Origin: Hydractinia symbiolongicarpus
Taxonomy: Eukaryota; Cnidaria; Hydrozoa; Anthoathecata; Hydractiniidae
Assembly (NCBI RefSeq): GCF_029227915.1
Contig: NC_079879.1
Location: 8,308,001-8,372,000, forward strand
Length of the DNA stretch: 64,000 nt
Direction of reading: 5' to 3'
A program made the position numbers and the translations under genes. Positions 54,095-64,000 of the stretch are shown here, one piece after another (within the stretch, counting starts at the first letter, position 1; each line of letters starts with the position of its first letter). The notes under the pieces were generated by a model. The model saw only the letters and a list, made by a program, of their open reading frames with translations, made no database searches and was not told the origin of the DNA.

Positions 54095-56460
54095 ATTACC
54101 AGTTGGTACATTTAATTCAGGATTTCTCGTACTTCACTTTAACTAGCACATAATTGACTACATAAAACACATAATTAATTTATTATATAGTTTTTTTTAG
54201 TGGGCTAAAAAGTAAACCTTGAATCAGCTCCAAATGACTCCCACTTAGCCAATCAACGACCCAAACCAACCCAAGAGACTTTCCCTCTGCAACAAATCAC
54301 TTCACACTAACCGAAATGGCTTGAACAACAGTGATTTAAACCTACCTTAAAAAGCAGACTTTGGGGAGGAAAACTTCGCCAGAACTTAAATAGGAAATTA
54401 TTTTTTTTTTACAAATAATATTTTTACAAATGTTTCGTTACAATATTTTCTTTATTTTCCGCGAAATCACTAGCATATTAGACCTTTTTTATAAAAAAAA
54501 AAGTTGAAATTAAATTAATAAAAAAGGATATATAAAAAAATAGTAAGATAAGAATATCCTTTTAGAAGTAAATAGATTTCTCTTTTTTTTATTTTATAAA
54601 AGTTGATTAATCTAGACAGGTTTTTAGTGATTTGATTTTTGAAATGTGTACCTTTTGAGTACAGCGATAGTTAACAAAAGTTTATTCATTCATACATCAC
54701 CAAAAAGCATTTTTAAATACCTATCAAATAATATAAAAATAATTTGAAACTTTTTAACTTGTAAAAAGTACAGAGACATATTTGAAACGCACCCTGCCTT
54801 CAAAAAGTGACTTTATTTACAAAACTACTTCGTTTCCAACTCTCATTTGATGTTCTTTAGAATCGTGATAGATGTATGTAAAAACGATTTTTTAATTATT
54901 TTCCACCAAGTTCCCGTTTTATTTATTTAACTTTTTCCCAAAAAGTCATTTTTTAACTCAAACTTTTGTCTTTAAGATGTAATATCTAGAGAATCCTTGA
55001 TACTTAAAGATAAAAAAATCGCTTTTAGATAAACACGTTGGCTTCAGCACAGTAGAACTCTCCCTTGTAGAGCTTCCGTAGTTTTGTAAAAGAGATTTGA
55101 AATGTAATAGATGATATACGAAAAAAGAACACTACGAAAAACTGTTTTAAGATATCACACCTTTCAAGCATACTCATGATGATGGTGATACTTTCACACT
55201 TCCGAGGCGATGAATATTCAGAAAGTTGTCCTTTTAAATTTTATTATTCATAAAGACGTGACTGAGTATACCATAGAAATCAAAGCAAAATTTTTTTTAA
55301 AACACACACACTTTTCGAAAAGGAAATATAAAAGATATTTTTATTTTAAAAATTATGTTCACGAGGATGATAGTGTTAAAAACATTCACTTGTAACTTCT
55401 ATTTAATTTAAAGGTGTGAAAGACCAATTAGAAAGAAAAAGTTAGTTATTTGGATAAAGCCAATATTCCCCTTCAAAAAATAAATGAATATTTTCACCAT
55501 TGGAAAATCGTCGTTTCTTTAGTATAAATAGTTAACAAAAAAAATCGGCATTTTTCATACAATAAAGGTATACCGTCACCTTAAAAAAAGAAGCCGTCCT
55601 TTAGAATTCATACTTTTTTCCCTCACTTAAATAATATATAATAGGCAATGTCTTTCTACAAATATTTCTCCGAAAAAGTACGAAGAAATTGAAAGTTATT
55701 AAGCGCTGGCATACGTTCTAACCTTCTTACATTTTTCCTTCTTTCCCTTCACATGTAGTTTTATTTTCAGGGAAAAATGAAAGTTTCATTTCAGTCTTAT
55801 GTCAAATTCGTACATGATTTCGTAGTTGTCATGTAAACACGATTTACCAAAATGAAACTAAAGCCATATGCAAAATATGTAAACACAACGGAATTCCATC
55901 ACGCTTTGGAATCTCAGTTTCGACAAATCTTATTTTGGATCCTTGTAAAGGCTATGAAACAATCAGGACATGTGACACCATAGAGTGTAAAAACGTCATG
56001 TCAATTATTGATCAACTTATATTTCTAACCAGTTTTTTGTTAATGTAGCTGTTCTCGATTATCAAAAACAAAAAGAAAATTTATATTTAAAGTATCAATT
56101 TTTATCTTTTTAGAGGACTCGTTTAGAAATCTTAAAGCTTACCTCCCGAGAAAAATCAAGTTGACCTAAATCGATTCAAAACATCTTCAGAAAAAACAAT
56201 TTAACGTTTATTTTGTTAAAATCGCTACAGTATTCAAGAAACCAGACAATGTTTACCTCGTGTTTTAAAAGCATTCACCTCACTTGTCGCCATTTTGTGA
56301 GTGAGCATTTAACGGTATAATTTATGCGTCTGACGTCACTAGTTAGAAGCTCACATTCAGACCCCCGGGATGAGAGGCGAAACTTTGCGCATGGAATGTG
56401 ATTTGTAAAAAAAAACCTCCACATGTTTGATGAATAAGGACGAATCCTTTTTTTAAATAA
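54095..56460. other. AT-rich non-coding stretch
   Basis: No supportable gene. A 61-codon Lys-rich frame at 55210-55395 is chance. Nothing recognisable besides homopolymer runs. Confidence 0.4.
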
Positions 56461-56467
56461 TAATAAT

Positions 56468-56691
56468 ATGGCTTCTTGCGCAGTACTGGTTGTCTTAACC
56501 ACCAAAAGAAACAAGGTGTGTCTTTTTTCAACTTTCCCAAAGATGCAAAACAACGAACTATACGGATCAAACTGATCAAGAGAGAGGATATACTTCCAAA
56601 GTATTTAAAGATATGCGAAGCTCATTTCACTTCCGAGTGCTTTGATTTTAGAACTGAGTTTGAAAGAAAAAAACAAGAAGAAGAAGGTTAG
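56468..56691 (+). pseudogene. THAP-type zinc finger exon, probably frameshifted
   Basis: The frame from about 56482 reads TGCLNHQKKQGVSFFNFPKD, then LPKYLKICEAHFTSECFDF, matching the C2CH THAP DNA-binding domain (second Cys of the first pair, FPKD block, C-x2-H pair). The expected start ATG (56468) with MASC, which would give the first Cys, is one base out of frame with the rest. The invariant Trp of the family also seems replaced (RTIRIKLIKRED). The exon ends at a usable donor (GAAG|GTTAGA at about 56690). Either a pseudogene or one missing or extra base in the assembly. Confidence 0.6.
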
Positions 56692-56921
56692 AAGAATTTT
56701 TCATTTTTATCATCATTCATCGAACTCATACGCTATTATCTAATTCGAATACGTATCACTCGACGAACTCCTCTCCCTATCCTATTATGCACCCACCAAG
56801 TAAACTGTCTATAACTTGCGCACCTATAAGTCCTGAAAATATGAAATAGTGCTTATATTTACTTTATATATTTAATTCTGTAATTATGTTAAAAGACTAA
56901 AAATATTTACTTGTTGGTTAC

Positions 56922-57363
56922 GTTTTCTCGTCGTGGTAGATGACTCGCATTTGTGTCATGGATTCCTACCAATGCGGTCCATAAAACCTCCTTCAAAGTA
57001 TGATGCTGTGGAAGTTTTCATGTTCTGTAATGCAGTTATCTAAAAAAGAGTATGATTTTCACAATAGCGGAATCGCAATACTGACATGTGCCTATAAATC
57101 GCATATCAAAACTCACCGATCAAATTAAAAATAGTCGCGGATTTTAACTCGCAACAGCAAAGACACTCCGCTTCGCTCGGCATTTCCTTACATTTTCCAC
57201 ACTTGCACCACATGCTCACAGCAACATCAACACGTGAAGCGACTTCTTCTTGATCAGTATCCTCATCACAGCTCTCCCAGCTGGAATCCGAGTCAGTACT
57301 TTGTTTAGTATTTCGCCTGATAGGCTCAAATTGAAATCCTACCGCATTTTCCCTGTTGCTCAT
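56922..57363 (-). pseudogene. P2X7 C-terminal (ballast)-like domain gene, frameshifted
   Basis: Exon 1 is 57363-57117 from the ATG (MSNRENAVGFQFEPIRRNTK) to a GTGAGT donor. Exon 2 is 57039-56922 between TTTAG and GTAACC. Acidic residues (DSDSSWESCDEDTDQEE) are followed by a Cys cluster CKCGKCKEMPSEAECLCCCE and, across the junction in phase, NCITEHENF. This is the pattern of the intracellular C-terminal domain of P2X7 receptors, common in invertebrates as stand-alone or transposon-linked proteins. After about 15 codons exon 2 stops; another frame resumes the family pattern (LKEVLWTAL), so a frameshift is likely. The rest of the domain was not found. Confidence 0.6.
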
Positions 57364-59131
57364 TTTTTTTTTGCTTCACAACTTCTGGGTATTGCAATTG
57401 AATGATGATTACTCAACCGAGGTTAGTATTCATTTTCAAAGTTTCCTGAAATTTTCACGGGGGTAAACATACTCATCACCAATGAATTTCACTAGTAAAG
57501 TTTGAGTAAAAAATTCCAATGCGGCAGATGATTTACGATCTTCTAACAGGTGACGTCAGAGTACTCAAAGGTGAAGAAATTTATGAAACAATATGGCGGA
57601 TGGTTTACCTCGTGTCGAAGGTGAATTTTTAAATCTTTAATAGGCATTGTTAACTTATAAGTGCGAATTAAGGAAAATAAACTTTATATTCGTAAATCAC
57701 GTATGAATATGAGCCAATTTAGGTCAACTTAATTTTTCTTGGGAGAGATAATAAAAATCTTAAACCAGAACATGTGTAACTACATAATCAGTGTTTCTCC
57801 TCAAGGTCTCCTCAAATGGCCTCTAAAAGTAGATTTTGTAACTAACAACTTTATCCTCAAATCTCCTCAATTTTTTTTTAATTGTAAAATGCATAAAAAT
57901 GCTTCATATTTACAGCAATAATTTCACTCACGGCATCACCTCTAAAATCTCCTCAAATATTTTTAATTAATTTGAAAAAATATGAAAATGAAAAAAAAGT
58001 GTCCTCTCAATTTTTTTTATAAAAACACCATCATCTTATTAAAACGGCCAAAAATTCGCATTAAAGACCTCAAAACTCCCTTAAATTTGACCCTAAAAAT
58101 GGCTTCCCTAAGCGGATTACAAAGATAGGCCTCTGCTTCAATACGAGATATGTAAAACAAATTAGATTCGGAAAACAATTTTTCTTGACTTTATTTATTT
58201 CATGCAATCTCTTCTCAGAAAAACATAAATTTTATGAGTAATTTTTGCAAGAAATTTAAGATTGTCGAAGGTCATTGTGTAGGAAAATTTCAGGCTTGTT
58301 ATTCCACAGACTTTTATATATTTTCTCTCTTGATTTCGGTCGTGTACATATAAAGCCTTTGAAGCTGAATGATTGCGTCATCAGTGGTCAAGTTAACCGA
58401 AAATTTACTCACTCAGTAAAAGTGGATTACATAAGTTGTGATGAGACTGGTCTTCCTTCTTGTGTTTTTAATCCATAGAAGGATCATGAATCAGGAGAAT
58501 ATTTTGGCTCGAATTTCTGAAAAATATTAAGGGTCGGTACAAGTTAGAGAAAGTCCGACTGTTTGGTTTTAATAGAACTAACTAAAAAACAGCTTGCACT
58601 ATTGAAAGAAAATATCCTGAGAACGAAGTGGCCAGCCGCTTATAAAAGTGGTAATTACAATGCAACTTCATTGTAGTAAATTTTTCCTCTTCAAGAAAAT
58701 TTTGAGCTTTTAGACCTTATGTGAGAAATAATTAAGCAAGAGATGCTGTACAGAAAAACTTTCTTTTTCTTGCCGACCCCTTCTCCTTTTATAAATTGAA
58801 TTTTTTTACCTGCTAAATGTCAAAAGAGCTACGACCAATGTATAAAAGAGTTACCCTATTTGTTAATTGAAAGTTCAGTTCCCTCTTAGAGGTATACAGG
58901 CTTCTGTCCGAAAGTAAATATGTCCGAAGTACGTAAGGTCCTATCTAAGTATCTAATGTTCGTAACAGTTTTGAAAACTGTGTTATAGTCGTCTATTCAG
59001 TGCCACAGCAGTCAAGGGGACACGCTCCTTTACCCTTAAATTGTTAGGGCTTAGATATAATACCTACAGCATTGCGCAACTAATTACTTAATTTTATCAT
59101 TTTCCCAACTGTTGTATTTTGTCCAAATCTT
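57364..59131. other. Non-coding stretch with CTCCTCAAAT repeats
   Basis: Between about 57.80 and 58.02 kb, variants of TCTCCTCAAAT recur at least four times. An ATGGCGGATGG start-like sequence at about 57593 followed by a GTGAAT donor could be a tiny first exon, without a partner. No gene is supported. Confidence 0.4.
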
Positions 59132-59640
59132 AGGTTGTTCAATGCATCCATAAGGAAGCGATAAAGGTATCGAAAGCTGAAACTTTTGAAGTAATTACCT
59201 TTTTAATAACTTTCATTTTTTTTTTTGATTTGGCATATTTTTCACAAGACTTAAGACTTAGGTTGTTCAGTGCATCCATAAGAAAGCGATAAAGGTATCG
59301 AAAGCTGGAACTTTTGAAGTAATTACCTTTTTAATAACTTTCATTTTTTTTTGATTTGGCATATTTTTCACAAGACTTAAGACTTCGGTTGTTCAATGCA
59401 TCCATAAGGAAGCGATAAAGGTATCGAAAGCTGAAACTTTTGAAGTAATTACCTTTTTAATAACTTTCATTTTTTTTTTTGATTTGGCATATTTTTCACA
59501 AGACTTAAGACTTAGGTTGTTCAGTGCATCCATAAGAAAGCGATAAAGGTATCGAAAGCTGGAACTTTTGAAGTAATTACCTTTTTAATAACTTTAATTT
59601 TTTTTTTGATTTGGCATATTTTTCACAAGACTTAAGACTT
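59132..59640. repeat. Four-copy tandem repeat of about 127 bp
   Basis: Units start at 59132, 59260, 59386 and 59514. Each has GTTGTTCA(A/G)TGCATCCATA, AAGCGATAAAGGTATCGAAA and GATTTGGCATATTTTTCACA. Units 1 and 3 share CAATGCATCCATAAGGAAGC and GCTGAAAC; units 2 and 4 share CAGTGCATCCATAAGAAAGC and GCTGGAAC. The array therefore arose by duplication of a dimer of about 254 bp. Confidence 0.95.
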
Positions 59641-60045
59641 TCACTTCTCTTTTGAGGGCAATACCGTTATAATTATCCTAATGCCAAAAAACAAACGAAT
59701 GTTAAATACGACTAACTGTAGACAAAGGAATTACTGTTAAATAAAAGTGTATAAAAGAAAGTTTTTCTTGCCACTCAGACATAAAGAAGGAGCTTTTTTT
59801 TCGACAACACATCGTTTTTAAGTTTTATAGAAGATGTATATAATATGGTGTTTACTGTTTTGCTTAACGACCACACCCAGTACAGGTACACCTATTTTTT
59901 AGTCTACTTATTGCACTTCTGTTTTGATTGACGCGTAAGCATATAATAATACAAGCACAATTTCCTTGAAACGAGTTCTGATCTCCTCGAATTTTCTTTC
60001 GTGTTTCCTCCATTTTCAGTTTGTTTACGCCTGCGCTCCATCACC

Positions 60046-60159
60046 ATGTGCATGAAGAAAAAATTAACAAGACACTTTGAACGCCGTTTCTTTATGATAA
60101 TAACTGTATTCTGTGTGTTTAAATTGGCTGCGTGCAGCTTTATTTCGGATCTCTCTAGG
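60046..60159 (+). CDS. Possible signal-peptide first exon
   Basis: ATG in CACCATGTG context, then MCMKKKLTRHFERRFFMIIT followed by VFCVFKLAACSF: a basic start and a hydrophobic stretch with a small-residue end, ending at a GTAAAT donor (CTCTCTAGG|GTAAAT). It would suit a secreted protein such as that encoded at 62964 onward, but the phases do not match directly, so another exon would be needed between them. Confidence 0.3.
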
Positions 60160-60220
60160 GTAAATAATTTGCTTGCGATCGAACTCGCGTGATTTTTTAC
60201 GTGTTAACGATCAGTTTTGC

Positions 60221-60327
60221 CACCCTCGTCTCCATATTTCTCCCTTTCTATTCACCCGCAACCCCTACTGAAATCAATTATAGTGGGTGCGTGGGTCTTT
60301 TTTCAAAAAACCCTGGAAACGAGGGTG
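60221..60327. mobile_element. 107-bp MITE-like inverted repeat
   Basis: CACCCTCGTCTCCA at the left end and TGGAAACGAGGGTG at the right end are inverted with one mismatch. The right part, CCCTGGAAACGAGGGTG, resembles motifs at about 6343 and 52360. Confidence 0.55.
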
Positions 60328-61139
60328 TTAGTTTAACATAATTCTCTTTCTTGTTCTGATTCTTTTTTTGTTTATTTCTTGCCAATTACTCAAAATCCGT
60401 AAATAAATCCCGTCGTCTAAATTCTTTTCATTCTTACCACAAACTCTTCTCATTCTCACTCACACGTAAGGCCAGCGTAAATCTACTGACTTAGTCATTT
60501 CGTGAGCACTATTATAGCTACCATGACTACCCTGTGAACCTAGCGTCGCGCGCAAGGAAAGTAGAACTAAAATAATTTTTTGACATAATATTACCACAAC
60601 AATAATCGAATTAGTGTGGCTTACTGTTTCATATTTAATTACATAAATACGAACTTCATCACCTTCAAAAAACAAACCATTTTCGTCTCATGAAAAAACA
60701 CCATATACACATCGGTTGTTACCCATATCATAGTTTAAAACACACTTTTGTATTTTTACCGGGACAAAGGGTGTATCTACATTAACTACATTTAAACTAT
60801 GAAGCTAAAAAGCATGGGCAGGTGGGTAAATAAGTGGCTAAATATATTTGCAAGTACTTTTATATTATAAATAGAAATTCGCCCGTTGCAGCAAATTCGA
60901 TAAAAATATATTGCATTTGCTATTCGTAGCTTGAAGAATAAAAATGTTAAAAATCTCCTCTATAAACACTTTGTTTCACGGTCTTACGCACTTACAAGAA
61001 CAAAAAACTTTTGAACAGCACTTTTTAAGGAAGGTAAGGCCATTAGTTTTGTGCAGTGTACGAAACAGAGAAAATAAATAACCGTTTAATAAATCTAATT
61101 TTTCGAGTATCTTTTACAACACATCTGCTTTGCTTTGTT

Positions 61140-61251
<112 letters not shown>

Positions 61252-62960
61252 ACTATTGTAAATAGCAAAACAGATAAAGTAAGTTAGCAAACTACTACCA
61301 AATTTAGGTTAATTTTAAAAAACTGTCGTTGTTGAATCAAGGAAAGCTTTTCAAATGAAACTTATTTGGTATTCATCAAAAGTTTTGTTGAGAAATGAAA
61401 AAAATAGTAACAACAACAATTTTAATTGTCTGGGCACTGATTTATAAAAAAGTTATGGGGACGCCGATTAAAAACGCTAAAAAGGCAAGATGTAAAGAAA
61501 AAGTCGATGCAGCCTCGTCCCCAGGGTTCTTTTACGGCTATGATATTCTGACGGAACGGCGCCGTAATATCTCTGATCTAGGCTGATAAAAATAACCCTT
61601 ATTTTGGGCGATTTTTAATCGTGAAGTGGCGAACGAAAAGTAAAAATGAATGTTTGTTGGCGAGAATATTTTGAAAACTTAAGATCTCTATAAGTTTCTA
61701 TAACGTTTTGGTTTAGCTAGCTAGCTGCAAGCTTTTGTATTTAGACCTTTCTCTTAACGCTGGCTAAGCATAAATTTACAATTTGTATGTTACAGCTAAC
61801 TGCTATTATATTTATTTATAGCTATAGTATTAGGTTTCTTAGTTGTTTGTCAGGAGTTATGCCTCCTTATTGAGTTTGGTTGAACTGTTAGGCTTCTGAG
61901 CATGTATTATGGAAGATGTAGCTAGTTACAAAATCTAAAGCGTATACAAAAGTTCCAAGGACAAGTTAAAGACACACGCTGTATCCAGTATGTAGCATGG
62001 CGGAAAAAGATATTTTTTTAAAATTTGTGTAAACGTGAGGGTAATTTATGTTTATGAGCTTAGCCTTGCTAATTTAGAGTATATACTTTGTCAATTGTTT
62101 CAAGGATGAAACACAAAGACTATTCTGTGGGCTTAAACCGCACATTTGAGCTACAGAAACTATAGCAATTTAAACTTAACTCGAAGATGGCGTGATGGAT
62201 AGAATGTTCTACTGACTGAGCTATCAATCTCCGCATGCCGTATATAAATGACAAATTAAGACTCGTCTTTGAGATAAACCCCATATCAAATTATGTATGT
62301 ATAAATAAGACCCTACCCTTTTAAAAAAGCCCCTAATCTTAAGGCGGAAAATTTTATATTTTTTTTAAAATGATTTTAAATCGTTCAACCCCAGTGAGTC
62401 TTTTGGTATTGGCAGCAAAACATAGTTTTCATTCAAGTTAGAAGTCTTACAGCTTCCTTCGTAGCCAAAATAGTAAAATTGGTTTGTTTAAGATTTATAT
62501 ATGACTAGAAAACGTGATGATATATTCATCTTAAACTGTGAAAACCTGCAGAAAATAAAAAATACCGTAAATATCAAATATAAGAGATAATATAAGAAAA
62601 AAAGATCAAAAAGAGACATTCAAACCTCTCCACCACCACTTTCAAACTAAAATGGTATTCGTAAGCTATTTTTCGGGTTTTGCCATGATTTAAAAATTAA
62701 GCCGTGTGAAACCAAAAAAGAGTCCAGAAAAATCGGATTCTGACTTCCTCAAAAAAGCACATAGAATACGGCAATTATTAAAAAGATGCATTCAAATAAC
62801 AGCTGTTTAGCGCATAAATTGTAACGAAGTAAAAGTACAAAGCACTTGCGATTTTAAAAATTAATAAAAGATAAAGAGAAATCTCTCCTTCTTAAGTAAT
62901 AAGTGCATTTTTGAAAGTACACATCTGCCAAAAGAAACTGAATTCCTTCTTTGATTCTTT
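61252..62960. other. Non-coding stretch before the last gene
   Basis: Contains a 63-codon frame at 61395 with a hydrophobic start (MKKIVTTTILIVWALI) that could be another signal-peptide exon, and at about 62186-62240, on the minus strand, TAGCTCAGTCAGTAGAAC, an A-box-like tRNA-SINE remnant. No intact gene. Confidence 0.4.
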
Positions 62961-62963
62961 TAG

Positions 62964-64000
62964 ATGGGAAAATTATCAGAGTTTCAAAACCATCTGGTGT
63001 GGATAACTCGATGTGTGGTTCAGTTTCAACTCCTTGTAAAACATTTATGTATGCTTTCACACACAGAGCTGAGGAAAATGATTGCATTTTATTACATGGT
63101 GGTGGTGATTCACATTATCCATCCACTTACTATATCAATTCTTCATTGCAGATCAATTTCAACATAACAATCAGGGGAACATACCCTTCTCCTGTTTTAA
63201 CAAGAAGTAGCAACAGCAGTGGCAGCTTTCCACTTTTTATCATCAACAGTTCCAAGATTGTCGACTTGTATTTAGAAGGAATTCATTTTGATAACATATC
63301 TCTGATTTACATCTCGTCAGATGCAAATTTGTTTTTGTTCAACTCCACAATAACAAACAACAAAAACACAATGATTTCGTTCGTACGGAAAAGTAAACAT
63401 TTACGAAAGGCATGCACAGTAATCAAGGACTGCTTATTTATTGAAACTCGTCACGTGATAGAAAAGTACATCACTTTTACTTATTCACTATTCGTCAACA
63501 ATAGCCGATTTATCAACTGTACCAGGATCTTCACCCTCCTTGTACAAAAATACAGGAAAAGAAAGTATGGGGTCGTCGATTTTAAAATTTATCACAGCAA
63601 CTTTTTACACACGAAAAATGTGTTACTCTTTGATGATTCTTGGCCCCGAAAATCGAAACTAAAAATATATCGATGTAGCTTTACGAACAACACAGGATTA
63701 GGTGTCCCCTTCATTTTGACTAAAATGGGACAAATTCTAATACAGCGATCGATGTTTATAAATAATTATGGCAGTGCGGTTGGAGTCCTTTTATTGTCAA
63801 GCATTCTTAAAGTATCAATAACAAATACAAAATTCATAAAAAATAGAAGCTTTTCCTTAAACGGTGGTGCATTGAAAATTTCCAAAGTACCAAATTTTTT
63901 CATAGATAAATGCGTATTTCGTGAAAATAGAGCAAGAATGAGCGGTGGTGCTATTTATAAAGTGCATAGTAAAGTATTGATCCGAAACTCTATATTCGAT
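62964..64000 (+). CDS. Large exon of a secreted beta-helix-type protein (partial)
   Basis: After a TTTTAG acceptor the frame (previous exon in phase 1, codons in step with GGG at 62966) stays open to the window edge, over 340 codons. It opens with SGVDNSMCGSVSTPCKTFMY, a CGS-x-x-x-PC-x-T motif that begins many parallel beta-helix proteins. Repeating blocks follow: strands ending with N-S-x-F or N-C-x-F (SRFINCTRIF, CSFTNNTGLG, SMFINNYGSA, CVFRENRARMSGGAIY). The final R-M-S-G-G-A-I-Y is the GGAI motif of polymorphic-outer-membrane-type and other right-handed beta-helix repeats, widespread in large secreted or surface cnidarian proteins. Function unknown; carbohydrate or cell-surface binding is a guess. 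Start and end lie outside this exon. Confidence 0.75.

Noticed and set aside
53732-54146. Overlapping frames of 85-120 codons as genes
   Set aside because: Product of the 47-bp array lacking stops in all forward frames.

Overview
The window looks like nuclear DNA of an early-branching animal, most probably a cnidarian. It is AT-rich, its genes have many short exons with GT..AG introns, its proteins have animal orthologues (JMJD4, PET117, ARMH3, a class A GPCR), and it is crowded with DNA transposons, MITEs, RTE-like LINEs and tRNA-derived SINEs. The species cannot be named from the sequence. Gene structures below were built by hand from splice signals and reading-frame phase.

Layout. 0-1.7 kb: two 5' exons of an unrecognised minus-strand gene. 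2.1-8.4 kb: a run of non-autonomous elements (630-bp MITE, 2.8-kb terminal-inverted-repeat element with an apparent 8-bp target duplication, 630-bp MITE, 101-bp MITE) and a decayed LINE end. 8.6-9.0 kb: a 27-bp tandem array. 9.3-12.2 kb and 16.5-19.5 kb: two near-identical, apparently intact 2,927-bp pogo/Tigger transposons in opposite orientation, about 4.3 kb apart. Each has a two-exon CENPB-HTH/DDE transposase and, inside its intron on the opposite strand, a separate ORF for a HIRAN-domain protein. This nested HIRAN gene is the most unusual thing in the window. 14.1-14.8 kb: a 53-bp array that switches orientation.

19.9-46.8 kb is the conserved gene block, all on the plus strand: JMJD4 (one exon), a PET117-like COX assembly factor, a 1,452-aa armadillo-SPRY protein in 11 exons (one intron holds a 2.9-kb RTE-like LINE, another a truncated copy in reverse), and ARMH3 in 26 exons. 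ARMH3 introns hold a tRNA-derived SINE and other repeats. The ARM-SPRY and ARMH3 models keep one open frame across every splice junction.

46.8-64 kb is accessory: a broken segment with possible BRO/phage-type motifs (47.7-49.7 kb), a single-exon orphan GPCR lacking the DRY motif (minus strand), several hairpins and tandem arrays (47 bp, about 127 bp, AGAC), a damaged THAP exon next to an opposite-strand, damaged P2X7-C-terminal-like gene, and at the right edge the start of a long exon for a secreted beta-helix-type protein that runs out of the window. Long stretches between these show only AT-rich sequence with no supportable gene.
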